From contig NC_053402.1 of the NCBI RefSeq assembly GCF_016859285.1, positions 8,266,531 through 8,330,530 of the forward strand: a stretch of DNA of 64,000 bases, in the 5' to 3' direction. Source of the stretch: Xiphias gladius (lineage: Eukaryota > Chordata > Actinopteri > Istiophoriformes > Xiphiidae). The stretch's first letter is position 1, and the number at the start of each line of letters is the position of its first letter. Below, in pieces: positions 10,689 through 25,900 of the stretch. The position numbers and the translations under genes are program-made. The notes under the pieces were generated by a model. That model ran no database searches and was not told the origin of the DNA. It was given only the letters and a program-made list of their open reading frames with translations.

Positions 10689-13600
10689 TTATAAATTGAA
10701 TGGATTAAACTACCTAACAGTATGAATCAGCTTCTGATAATATTTCTACACTTCACACTAAGAAAAACTTAAATGCAGGACTTTTACTTGTAATGAAGTA
10801 TTTCTACATTGTGATATTGCTACTTTTACTTAAAGCAGCTGTAATCAATATTTTTATATTAACACTGGATCACACGTTTACTTGTATGTGAATCTGGTCA
10901 CTCATAGTGATGAACTGTGGGAAAACTGTCACCCCCCCTCTTCAATTCCTCTCAGCTCTACAGACCCATTTAGCATCTTTTAGCTCACTGTTTGGGTTTT
11001 CTGCCTGCAACTTCACAGTTTTAGTTCACTCTCACTGCTCTCATAGCATCGTTTTCTGCTGCAGCAGGCAGCTGAAAAAAAAAAAAAAAAGCTCTTAGAA
11101 ACCCACTGTTCACTAGCTTCCCAGCACCAAACAGCAGAAAGACACATTTAGTAACTAGCTAAAACAGTGGAGCATTTAACAGCGAAAGGGTCAGATATTT
11201 TCCTCAGGAGATGGTGGACACCCAACACAGCTAAAAAGAGTGTGAGTAATGAACTTACATTCATCAGCTGGCCAGAAACACAACTTCAAATGAATACTAA
11301 TATTGCATTCTAATAGGCAAGTGTTTGCTAACACATTTGCCATATTAACTGAAAGTGTGGTAACATGTCAAAATTCACAACAACTTGCTGCCCCCAAGTG
11401 GCCAAAAAATCGATTTAAGGTTTAAGTAAAATATCTGAATACTTTGTCCACCACTGTTCATAAATCCCAGTAATGCATGTTGTTATAATATTCCATTCTG
11501 ATTTGACTGCTCCCAGATTGAAGCCCAGCATGCCACATGTGAGGGTCGGGGTCTAACCAAAGTTCCACGAGGCTTCCCCAGCAAGACACAGCTGCTCGAC
11601 CTCCGCAGCAACCACTTCCATTACCTTCCATCCAACAACTTCCCAGGAACCAGCCAAGTTGTTTCCCTTCACCTGGAGTTCTGCAAAATCCACGAAATCG
11701 TAGGCGGTGCCTTTCGGGGGATGAAAAACCTGTTTTATTTGTATCTGTCTGACAATGACCTCACATCCTTGGACCCTGGAACCTTTGCTGGAGCCCCTGA
11801 GCTCACCTACCTTTACCTGGAGGGGAACCGGTTGGCACAGTTCCCTGGATCAGGTCAGTGGTTTGTCAAATCAAGTCTGGCTGTGTGAATTACAGTTACA
11901 GTAATTTAAATGGTATGTATTAAACACGGGAATCTAACACATGGATATTTTTTATCTCTTTGTGTGTCTCTGGTAGCTCTGGCACTCCTACCAAGTCTGT
12001 TTGTGTTACACCTGGAACGAAATGCCATCTCCAAACTAGAGCCTGCTGGTTTGCTGTCCTCAGTAACCCCTAGACTAAGGGAACTATACTTGACCAATAA
12101 CACCATTACTGCTATTGCAAAGGGTGCTCTGAATTCAGCTTTCCTAGGTACACTTCACCTGGATTCAAATCAGCTGAAAGAGGTGCCTACTCATGCTCTG
12201 ACCGAGGCCCCTAATCTTGAGGAGCTCAACCTATCTCACAACTCAATTCGTTGGGTGGGACCGAACACATTCCAGCCTGTATCCCAAAGTCTGAAGAGGC
12301 TTTACATGGATACGATGGGCATGGAGAAGGTACAAGAGACCATAACAGCCCTTCTGAAGTGTCCTTTGCATCATGTTTATGTTTTCTCCTTCTTTGTTCA
12401 TCCCACCACCTCTCCATTTCTGAATACACCTTCTTTACATCTTTTTGTTTTTTTAAAATCTGTTGTTGTTATTACCAGGACCAATATTTGATGTAATCAT
12501 AACCTGTAGAGAAATGTGGAGACTGGGACTGTGATTTCACCAGTAAGTTGCTAATGGGACTCTTTAAGAATGGACTTAGAGGGTATGCTTAATGCCATTT
12601 TGTTAGTTGTTGGAGCCTGAAAGTCCAAATTAAGTTTAAAGGGTCGAAGTGAATAGGGACAACAAAGTGTCAAACACCAGAGAGTGTTGAGAGTGATATC
12701 CAATACCTGTCAGTCAAGCAAACATGCCCCCAAACATAACCCTCTTTAAGCCTTAACATGCTTTTCGGAAATCACCATGAAGACATATTTTGCAAGTACT
12801 AAATGTAGGTATTGAGACCTGATTATCTTGTTGAAAAAACACAGCCAATGCTGCCAGGGGAAGTATATGTTAAAGCACTTCATCAAAACCAATGGAGAGC
12901 AGCTTATTTAATAAAATATCAATATAAACAATATCAAAAGCCTTGGTCAGATTTTTAAGGAGTGCCACAGTATACTGCTTTTTATCAAGAAGGTTAACGG
13001 TATTATCCACAACAGCAGTTGAAGCAGTCATTGTACTATGACCAGGCCTAAGACCTGACTGTATTGGCTGAAGGACATTATTATCCTCCAGACAAGGGTC
13101 AAGGAAGCAGAGTGGCTGTGTAGCACTCAGCTCTATGAGAGGGCAGTACAGTTTTTCTGATTGCAAAGTTGATTCTAAGAGGTGTAATACCTATAATTTC
13201 ATTATAAGGTAAGGGGTGTGTGTGTGTGGTATAAGGTTATGGATTTAGTCTATATGTGATTGTATGTGAAAGTATTATATTAATATTACTCAGTACACTG
13301 AGGCTATATCTGTGTTAACAGCTAAAAAAGCAGGACTTATTACTGATCAGTTCTCTAAATTCTACTGCTGTCCAGATGTCCATTGATGCTCTGGCGGGGC
13401 TGGGCCCAGGGCTGAGGGCTCTGACTGTGAGAGGAAACCAGCTGCGGGAGCTTCCTGAGCTGAGCCCACTAACTGGCCTGGAGGTGGTTGACCTGCAGGA
13501 CAACCCCCTGCTGTGTGACTGTGATCTGCTACACCTACGCAAGTTAGTGCAGAGTGTCGCTGGAATTGAGGTTTTACAAATCATTTGGCAAAGAAAGTTT

Positions 13601-14166
13601 GCCAAACAAGTTACTTCTTTTGGAAGTAACTTGAGCCGTTATTAGTAAATGAATTTAAGTGTAAGTAAGTATTTTTAAAATTGTGGCAGCAGAGTTGCAC
13701 AGCTGGTAGATAGATCTATTTGTACCTGCATCATTACTGCTTAGGTATTCTTTAGCACTGCTACTGGACCTAGATTAACTGTTATTAAAAGCTACATTAT
13801 TGATAATAATTATTTGATACTCTGTCTTCCTCTGTCACTTTGTATCTGTGCCCCAGGTGGATGGAGAATGTGAGTTTGGAGTTGATCGCCACCTGTGGTC
13901 ACCCTCCTGAACTCAGGGGTCAGAAGGTCAGGGATGTCCAGGTCTTCACGTCATGTCCAAAAAGCGGCTCTCCTCCAGATCAGGATGCCGTTGTGGACCC
14001 CAGACCTCCAAAAGTGAAGAAACCCAAACCCAGCCTTTCGAAGGCCTCAGAGGTCAAAGCTGCAGCTCCAAAGCCCAAAGCTAAACTGCCCAAACCAGCC
14101 AGGAACCAACCTCAGAAGAAACTTGTGGCACCAAAAGTGGCAAAGAAAAAGAAGACACTGTATTAA
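7900..14166 (+). CDS. chadl: Chondroadherin-like protein, two-module LRR matrix protein
   Basis: Secreted class IV small leucine-rich repeat protein of cartilage matrix; human CHADL binds collagen. Ten exons stay in frame: 7900-8058, 8418-8612, 8798-8953, 9103-9248, 9460-9698, 9911-10176, 11517-11853, 11977-12329, 13376-13542 and 13857-14166, giving 775 residues (human about 762). Residues 1-21 are a signal peptide ending PVEA. There are two repeated modules, each with an N-terminal cysteine cap (C24, C28, C30, C39; and C380, C384, C386, C395), a series of LRRs (LDLRNN, LNLQRC, LHLDHN, LRLSHN and so on) and a C-terminal cysteine cap (NPIYCNC and NPLLCDCD). The tail is a Lys/Pro-rich basic segment ending KKKKTLY, comparable with chondroadherin's basic C terminus. 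Acceptors before exons 8798 and 9460 are AAG rather than CAG/TAG. The upstream GTG-initiated frame at 7843 was not used, because ATG at 7900 gives a clean signal peptide. Confidence 0.93.
10505..11460. repeat. Teleost nonautonomous DNA-element-like repeat in CHADL intron 6
   Basis: Left part reads GTAGAAAGTAACTAAGTACA and then TCCATTTTATGCTAC. The right end reads 'gaatactttgtccaccactg', the inverted terminus CAGTGGTGGA. This matches a repeat common in fish whose ends read CAGTGGTGGAAAGTAACTAAGTACATTTACT. Other copies are in XPNPEP3 intron 1 and before EP300. A TA dinucleotide run sits inside. I think it is hAT-like, but that class is from memory. Confidence 0.5.
10646..10685. repeat. (TA)n microsatellite
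   Basis: About 20 uninterrupted TA units inside CHADL intron 6, within a larger interspersed repeat. Confidence 0.95.
12860..13168 (-). mobile_element. LINE reverse-transcriptase fragment
   Basis: The minus strand encodes about 98 residues with the order typical of non-LTR reverse transcriptases: a QSG-RPGHST motif (here QSGLRPGHSTMTA), then KKQYTVALL and LTKAFD, then ILLNKLLSIGF. In active copies the block reads roughly F-(I/V)-D-L-S-K-A-F-D. Here the first catalytic Asp position reads Asn (KNLTKAFD), so the piece is dead. It is a short relic in CHADL intron 8, antisense to the host gene. The clade (CR1/L2/Rex1-like or jockey-like) cannot be settled from this length. Confidence 0.8.
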
Positions 14167-14290
14167 GTGAACATAACAAATTGAATTTAGTCAGTTTCCT
14201 GTTTTTTGCAGTTAGTCCAGTCATCATGTTAATGAGTTTGTTATTGCAGTTAAGTGTGAAGATACTTTTTTGTTTTTAATTAAAGCTCTT
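14167..14290 (+). other. CHADL 3' untranslated region
   Basis: Short AT-rich trailer from the TAA stop to just past an ATTAAA hexamer. The end is inferred from the hexamer. Confidence 0.5.
14279..14284 (+). terminator. Polyadenylation signal (ATTAAA), CHADL
   Basis: ATTAAA, the commonest variant hexamer, 113 bases after the CHADL stop and followed by a TG-rich stretch (ACTGTGTGTATTTT). Confidence 0.5.
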
Positions 14291-14796
14291 CAGGTTACGA
14301 GACTGTGTGTATTTTAGATGCACTCTTTCCTATCTGAGTGTAATAAACACAACAAAGCAAAAAGCAAAGGAGAAAGAATGGAAAAGAAAAGAAAGAAGCA
14401 ACCTGAGTTCCCAGCCAGTTCCCTTCCCAATCACGTAGGAGATGTACAGTACATTTTACAATTATAAGATTCGACATAGTCAACATAGTCCCATTGATCA
14501 TTTAGTCTAGACTGTCAAGGCCATCTAAAAAAACTACAACAGATAATGGATGAAAAAAGAAATGTGTATTTGCTAATATACATGCCAATATAAAGCAGTC
14601 AAACCAGTGAAGCTGATTTTCTGTTTTATGTCCAACTGAGAGCTACAGTGTAATAAAATTATTATACACTACCAGTCACAGTTATATACTCTGTATTGAT
14701 ATGACACCTGCATGAAGATGCTTATGTGCTTTGTGTTCCACATCATCTGCCCTTCAGCTGAAGTATGAGTTTTTGAGTATTGCGTCCTCGAACAAA

Positions 14797-14868
14797 GGTT
14801 CCATGGTGTAATGGTTAGCACTCTGGACTCTGAATCCAGCGATCCGAGTTCAAATCTCGGTGGAACCT
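14797..14868 (+). tRNA. tRNA-Gln (anticodon CTG)
   Basis: Decodes CAG glutamine codons. The 72-base cloverleaf is complete: acceptor arms GGTTCCA and TGGAACC with discriminator T, an A-box-like TGGTGTAATGG at 14804-14814, anticodon stem CTGGA/TCCAG around the loop CTCTGAA (anticodon at 14830-14832) and the B box GTTCAAATC at 14848-14856. The arm lengths and bases match vertebrate tRNA-Gln(CTG) as I know it. It lies alone between CHADL and RBX1, and no intron is present. The CCA end is not encoded, as in all eukaryotic nuclear tRNA genes. Confidence 0.97.
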
Positions 14869-14872
14869 GAGC

Positions 14873-14878
14873 TTTTTT
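14873..14878 (+). terminator. RNA polymerase III terminator
   Basis: A run of six T on the coding strand, four bases after the mature 3' end of tRNA-Gln. This is the standard Pol III stop signal. Confidence 0.9.
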
Positions 14879-14965
14879 ATGTGCTCTTAACTTCATGTAT
14901 ATGGAAATGACAAATGTTGTTGTTCTTTTAAGCAATATCATATAATTAACTCCTATCCAAGATAA

Positions 14966-18403
<3,438 letters not shown>

Positions 18404-18555
18404 CTGTATTATTGTTGACCCCTTTCTTGGCTTCTGCAAGCATCAACATTATTTCTTCTCTATTACCTCCCACTTGTAATCCTAGTTGTTATTTTACGCC
18501 ATGTCTGTGTTTTGGTATATTTTAAGTGCAGAAATAAACATGAATGTTGTCACAA
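18404..18555 (+). other. RBX1 3' untranslated region
   Basis: T-rich trailer from the TAG stop to about 17 bases past an AATAAA hexamer. The end is inferred. Confidence 0.5.
18533..18538 (+). terminator. Polyadenylation signal, RBX1
   Basis: AATAAA 130 bases after the RBX1 stop codon, the first in the trailer, followed by TGAATGTTGT. Confidence 0.6.
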
Positions 18556-19690
18556 AACAGAGCTAGATTTGTGTGTGCAGGTAGTGGGGGCTGGTTTGCA
18601 GCAGTTAAAACTACATTTTGGTGGACGTAAAGCTGTCCTCGCCGAGAAGTTTACTCGGTCCGATCAGCTGTGTCGCAGTGATTCAGGACTCCATGAGAGC
18701 TAGGACCGACCAAGTGTTATAGATTACTATTCCCCTGGCTGAAAGACAGATGTGCTGGGCGGATTAAGCGGCCTGGTGACCCACTGTCCCTCTGGGCCTG
18801 ATTTGTTCTGCAGCACCTGTAGGACTCATGTATATTCAGTTTCCATTTAAAAACAAGTTAAGAGCAGACCTTTATTATCCACTAAAAAACAAGTGGAGCC
18901 CTTTGTGTAATAAAAAATTATAACCTGACTAGGGCTGCAACCAACAATTATCTTTTTATTATTTATTAGTGCTACAACAATTAGTCTGCACTATTTGGAT
19001 AATTGTCAGTCGTTTTTCAAGCATAAATTTAAATAATTTCCAAGTTCCTAGTTTGAGGATTTGCTTCCTTGCTTTTTCTGTGATAGTGAACTGAGTATTG
19101 ATAGGCTTTTGTCTGACCAACACTCCAAAAGCCTAAGTAATTTGATGATACCCTCTTGGGCATTATAATATCATTAAGGGCACTTATAACAATTCTGAAA
19201 TTTTGTCAACGATAAGATTAATCCATTAACTGGGGGAAAATGGTCATATTAAACAGTAATGAAAACAATTGTTGGTTGAAGCCATATTATTATTATACAT
19301 TATACAAACGTGTTGAATTGCAGCTATCTGGTTTTGTGAAACCAGTTTCATCAGTATGAGAGTCTGTTCCAGTGAGGATATGTGAGAGGCTGAAGCTCAG
19401 TACCACAACACATCAATTTACGCTAAATGATGCATTGAGACTTATAGATTTAACTTAAAAATCCACATAAGCTGCTGCTCTCAATGTTCTGCTTGTAAAA
19501 CTTGAAAGTACAACCTAAACTCATGTCAGGTGACCACTCAGGGTTGAGTGGAGGGCCTCCTGAAATTCAAGAGCATGTGCATGTTGCCATTCTGTAAAAT
19601 CAAGTGTGGTTGGGCAAGATTTCGTTAATGTAAAGGAAACAAAGAACAACTGAACTAGGAAGGAATGTCCAACCTGCTTTGCAGCAAGAG
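18556..19690. other. Spacer between the convergent RBX1 and ST13 3' ends
   Basis: Apart from a repeat beginning near 18.93 kb I see no coding potential or RNA gene. The two genes converge here, so the spacer should contain only transcript ends. Confidence 0.5.
18925..19290. repeat. Teleost interspersed repeat ('AGGGCTGCAACCAACAATTAT' type)
   Basis: Begins 'tagggctgcaaccaacaatt' and contains 'ctgaccaacactccaaaagcc' and 'taagattaatccattaa'. This resembles a very common fish repeat with ends AGGGCTGCAACTAACGATTATTTT and an inner GACCAACAGTCCAAAACCCAAAG. It is diverged, probably a nonautonomous DNA element. Limits and class are uncertain. Confidence 0.4.
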
Positions 19691-19692
19691 GT

Positions 19693-19698
19693 TTTATT
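19693..19698 (-). terminator. Polyadenylation signal, ST13 (minus strand)
   Basis: TTTATT on the plus strand reads AATAAA on the minus strand, about 515 bases beyond the ST13 stop codon. It is the most plausible signal for the ST13 transcript, but others may exist. Confidence 0.4.
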
Positions 19699-20212
19699 AT
19701 TGTGAGTCATTTTTCCAACAGGGTCAGACATCAAAATCATTACTTTTTTTTTGCATTTATAATAGATCTGTTTACCAAAAGTGTGTGAGAGTTCGGCTTT
19801 GTTCAGAGAAAGAAAAGACCGGTAGCTAAACCATTACCACGTATTAAATTCTGTAAAAATGTTTCTGAGCTAGCATCTTAAAGCATAAGCTCCCAGTTTA
19901 GCTTTTCAGGATACAGGTTGAGGAATGCCAACCTGTGGTTAAGTAAAGTCCCAGCTGAGACACGTCAGAGAGGTTGTCTAAGTATCGGACCTGACTCTGA
20001 ACCAACGCGTTGCTTTGTTGAGACGTTGCTAAGTGCTAACAGGCTGATGAAGAACATTTTAAAAGTAGCCGCAATTCCTCTAAATCACACCAGTTAATCT
20101 GTCACCCGCTCCCATGTTTGATCTGCACACAGTGGAATAATTGTTGAAAGCGAGGCTTTCCAGATTGTTTCACCACGTATCCACTCTCCACTCCACTTTC
20201 GTCTCTTCCGGT

Positions 20213-20629
20213 CTATGGCTGTGGTGAAGCTCCAAATTTGGCACTTAGCTTGGTGACGAGGGCCATGATTTTGGGGTTGTTCTGGTACTTGGCGATGTTG
20301 GCCGGGTTCTGCGCCACATCCTGGAAGGCAGCCATCACCTCAGGGTCCTGGAGTTAAATATGGAAGGGTAACAGTGTCACCTTTATTCACATAGTGCATT
20401 TCCAAATCGGCTTTAAAAGGCTTACTACGAGTTTTAGAGGATCCTACATGGACCCAAAAAAAAAAAAAAAAAAAAAAAAAACCAAAGCTAGGACATATTT
20501 CTATGTATCTGTTTTTGGCTTTGATTTTCTCGCAGGTTTGAAGTGGGTGGGGTTCGCATTTTGCCGTTATCGATTCCTCTGCCTTTTTCCCCCCAAATTT
20601 TCAGCGTTTTCACTCCATTTTTTTTTTTT

Positions 20630-20719
<90 letters not shown>

Positions 20720-22878
20720 GAGATGTAAATGCACCTGGTGCCAGTCGTATCGGATAAAGCTACACCCACCTGATGACCCAGATTAGCTAAGTTTTTGAGT
20801 GTTTAACTCTTAATAAATGATACATGCGGATGTTTTTTTCTCAACTTTAACTTTGATTGTTGCTTATTAAGTCCTGAATATTAAACAGAGAAATATTTAA
20901 GATATGAAACCAAGATTACAGGGGCTTTTAGTGCTTTCTAAATCTATATAAGACCAGTCCATACAACCGCTTCTCCGTTCGTATAAAACCTACAGCTCTA
21001 TGCGTGTCCTTAAACTAGCCTGCCTTAGCATCAGTCACATGGGTTGTGTTAGTCAGGTTGATTGGCAGTAATTTGAAAGATTCTTGAATCTAAGTTTAGG
21101 GAAAAAAAATGTTGTCTTTTGGGTAAGTGGAGCTTACTGAGTTTGTGTCCAATGGCGAAGTGGCCGTGAGAGTACATTAGTTGTTCTGTGTAAACAGGAT
21201 CTTCCCCCTCCAGCTTTTTAATCTCTTTTAGTTAACTACATCTAAGTCCATCCCTGTGCTGCACTGCCAAAGGCTCAAATACACATGATCCACTGTGTAT
21301 AATTAAAACATGTCCCTCCGCTCAACATCCTACTCTCCTTGTGTAAGTGGGGATAATAATTATGTATTTTGTGTCCTGCTTACTTCTGCACTCTCAACAT
21401 GAACCACCTTAACAAACTCTCAGGAAGACCGTAAATAAGTATATTTACCCAAATGTTGAACTATTCCTTTGAGATCTGTGCAACCTAAGGCGTGGGACAT
21501 AGTGGTGGAAGTGACGCAAGTGGTTCGGATGCAGAGGATTAATGTAAAGCACTAAGTCACCTTCATGGCGCTGAGCAGCTCAGGATCCTTCAGGAGTTCA
21601 CCAAGACCTGGCATCCCAGCAGGGGCTCCGCCTGGGAATCCAGCAGGACCTGCAGAACAACAACTAGAAGTATTAACTTATTTACTAAATTAGTTAAGTG
21701 ATCCCTTTTCCCCAAAAGGGTATTATTTTTCTATTTCCCTCTCCTATAATGGCATTTGGATGTATATTTCATCCCATCACGCAATGAACCGGCTTGGTTC
21801 CACCTCTCCTACCTGGGAAGAATCCTCCAAACTGTCGTGCTTCTTCCTCCTGCTGAGAGACAAAAGAATGGGACGCGTTTCAGGAGGCTTTCAGTAGTTG
21901 CTGGAGGTTTCTCGGTTATTGTGAAAAGTAAAGGTGAGGGAGTGTAGGCAAATGTTAGCGGCTCTGTCCTGCTCTTAATGGATTTTGGGGGAGTTTGCTG
22001 AACACACTGGTTAGTCTTGTAACCTTCAAAATGAAAAATCTACTGTTATATAAATCTAATCTCTAGTCGCTTGTCAAAGTATGTAAGCCACGAAGCTAAA
22101 CAGGGTTCCGTTAGAAAGAAATAACAGTCAGAGGATATTTTTCGCCTGGGACATGTTAGCTCTAGCCACAGTCTTCTAGCACAGCATCATGTATGTAGCT
22201 GTCAAGTGCATATTGAAGAAACTTTTAAAGGGTTTCTGTTTGAAAATGAACGTCAGTTGTGCCGTTGAGCTTCTCTTTGGCTTCTCTGAGCACCTTTAAT
22301 TGTACAACTTTTATCAAACTTCAATGTGTATTAGGATGCCGTTAACAGTTGACTGTAGTGGCAGAGCAGTTCAAATTTAAAGGGCCATTTATTGGTTTAT
22401 TCCAAGTCTAAAAAGTAGGAAATCCCCACAGCAACTCACCCTCTGAGCCCGCGCGTGCTCCTCTCTCGCTTTCTTTATCCGCTCTTGTTTCTCCCTGAGG
22501 TCCTTCTCCTCTCTCTTGCGCTCATATTTGCGTCTGTGCTCCATGATTTTGTTAGCCTGAAAATAAAGGGAAGAATGAAAAGTGTGACATACCACAAACT
22601 CAAAGTCTGGTGCATCTTTGATTCCCTGTGTCATTATGGGTTCCTGAAGACCTACTCTGATCAAATATTAATATAAAAAATATAAAAATAACATACCCGC
22701 ATTACAGTTACTACAAACTAATTAAAAAAGGCTGCAAAGGGTTTTTATTCCCTCTCTTCTCAGCAATTATACCTTAGGCTGGACCTCCTTCAGCATCGTA
22801 CTGGCATCCTCATCATAGTCTAGTTTACATGCTGTGGCCAGGTCCCTGGCTGCCTCCTCCCAGTGGCCCAGCAGCCTG

Positions 22879-22922
<44 letters not shown>

Positions 22923-25900
22923 CAGTTAACAAAATACAGTATTATCAGATCACCAAGCTGATGGCACAAGTAGCATGGATGGCATAGAAAGAAATCTGCA
23001 TGAATTCACTCACAATCAAGGGCTGCATAGTTCAAGTCAACCATCCTCAAACATATTTTATAGTAAATTCAAAGCCTTTGCATGCTTTGAGATAACAGCG
23101 ATCTTGCAAGGTCACTGCATTTCACACTGCGAGATCGGTCTGACAAAAAAAAAAAAAAAAAAAAAAAAGTTGCAATCTGATACCACAGTTTCAGACTGTA
23201 ATATCAATTTTGAGGCACATCAGATTGTGCGATCAAAGCCTGGTGAATCGTGCTACGATGTGCACAGAAAAAAAAATAAATAAAAAGCTAAGACAGAAAA
23301 TCCATCTCTTCTGGTGTAACTTTTTCTGCATTTGAATTTTTTTGTAAACTTTTTTTTCAGATATGGTACTTAAACAAGTTTCCATCCAAATGTAGAGCAA
23401 ATTTTAACCAAATTTCAAGAAAAATCAGCAAAAGAAAATGCAAATCACTGTGCATTTTCATCCACTACTGTTATGTGAACATTAGGAGTTGGTTCGTTGA
23501 GATGAACAGGTGGTGGTGTTAATCTTCCTGGTGTCATTAAATCATTGCAGAAGAAGAGGGGGCAACGAGATGACATAATCAAAAGAGTGCCAGTCAAACA
23601 TCAAATGGGGAAAAACATGTAGAAAACATGATAATCATGTGGCATTTCTGTTTGTTTCATGTATTAATTTGCGGAAGGTTGTAGCCTCCTCATCGCTCCG
23701 CACAGGTCTGATGTTTTCGTTCGATGCCGTTTCTGATCTCTTCAGTCCCATGTGTCATGAACGTCATGATTTATGTTTCCAATGCATTTTGTAAGATTAC
23801 TGCTTTTATCATTATCATTAAGATAAATACTACATTATTACCTAATAACAGCAGACTATATGATTAAAATGAATGATTCTGGGTTTATTGAGAGCAGCAC
23901 TAATTCAGGTTTATTCTATCACTGGCCCCATGGCTAGTAAAAGAAATATTGAATGCCAGTTGTCAAACAAGTTGAGGTGTGTTATGCCTGAGAGTGTTTA
24001 CACTGAGGGTTTGGTTAGGTCGCGCATTGATAAAGGTGTAGCCTCTTTGCTGGGTTTTTGTTAACTTTACACACTGGAAAGCAACTGTCCTAAGGTAGAA
24101 TTTTTAAATAGAAATGTACCTGTGAGCTTTTCCCCTCCACTTGTATGGCTGTGCAGAGTCTGGGTTGATGCTGATGGCTCTGTCACAGTCCCTTATGGCT
24201 GCGTTGGGTTTCTGCATCTGGATGTAGACACTAACACAATGAGGACAACTGATTACACTCAGTCATTCAGAACAGACAGTGTAACAGAATAGTTGTTATA
24301 AAGCAGAAGGACGTGCGTCAATGCTAAACAGTAAGCCTTTAAATGTTATTTATTATTTTGCGGAATCGAACAGTGGCGCGACTGAATGACGCTTTAACGC
24401 TCTGCTTTGACAAATAAGCTGAATGAAATTTGCTGGTGACTCTCACCTTGCCCTCTTGGCATACAGGATGGCTACGCAGGGGTTCAGCTTGATGGCTTCA
24501 GTGAAAAGATCAAGAGCTTTCTGCAGGTCACCTATAAAAAAGAAAATGTAAAAAAAATTATGAGACACTATAAATCTGATTCAACTTTGAGCATCTTTCC
24601 TTTTACCTTATCAATACAGGTACTGCGTCTGCAGGCACTGTTTTCTGAACAGAATGTCAACCTACCTTCTCCCAAAGCATTAATGGCCTCGATCTTCTTC
24701 TCATTGGCCTGGTCCCTCATCTCATCTGTGACCTGAAGAAATGTATGGACATAGATGTTCAGACAAATCCTGTCTTTAAAATCTTTATTATCTTTTATCA
24801 TTATAAATTGATATTTTCCAGGCCTGGAATCTCCTTAATAAACTGTTCGGTTTCCACATGAAGGAACAGGGTTTGAATTTGAGTAAATGTATGAATGATT
24901 AGTAGATATTACAGAGGAGCTTCACATTTTACCTCCATGTTTTCAAGCTCTCCCAACTCCTGCGGTTCATCAGTGTCTGGCTCAATCACTCCTTCTTTGT
25001 CGATTTCTGAAAAAGCAGACAGGTGGGACGAACATTTACAATAAGCTCTTGTTGGGACACAATATCCCCAACAATACCCATTATCTTCAACGTAATAAGG
25101 ATGTATAGGTATTAAGGTACGTAAATTTTTAGAACCATTTTGCTAAAGTTTTTGGAAGACCTCACACACATATTCAAGCATGGCAACTCTTTCCCTCCCA
25201 GTTACAGATAAGTAAGTAAGTAAAAGTGATGTAAAAAAAAAAAAAAATGGGGATATACTTGCAATCTGTGCTAATGAACAGATTAAAAGAATGAATAAAA
25301 GACTTAAAATTTGGCTTTTTGATTAAATACCTGCATGGACCTACAGTATGTTAGCAGGACCTTCCTTTATCAAGGGTTGCACCATCTCCAAAAAGACAGC
25401 ACTGACCTGGAGGCATGCAACTATATTTATGCTTTAAAAAGGAATAGTTTGATATTGTGGGAAATGTGCTTATTCACTTTTCTTGTGAGCATTAGATGAG
25501 AAGATTGATAACGCAATCATGTCATGTGCAGGAAATATGTAGCTACAGTCAGCAGCTGGTTAGCTTAGCTTAGCTTAGCATAAAGAGTGGAAACGGGGGA
25601 AATGGCTAGCCTGGCTCTGTCCAAAGGTAAGAAAGCAAGGGTGTAAAAATGACTATTCACCGTTTTGCTGGAGGTTATGTGCCGGGCTGCTTACTGGCTG
25701 GCTTTGGTTTTTGTACAGATTAGACAAACAACATACAAAGTGTTAATAAGTGAGCTTTAGAGGTGCTGGTAGGAGGATTCTGTTACCTTTGGACAGATCC
25801 AGGCTAGCTGTTTCCACCTGTTTACGTTCTTTAAACTAAGCTAAGCTGAGCAGCTGCCCGCTAAATTGACCAAATGTGTGCATCTGAACCACTGGCTGTT

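Noticed and set aside
20394-20786. 130-codon frame through the CA repeat
   Set aside because: Half of it is Thr-His from the microsatellite; it lies in an ST13 intron.
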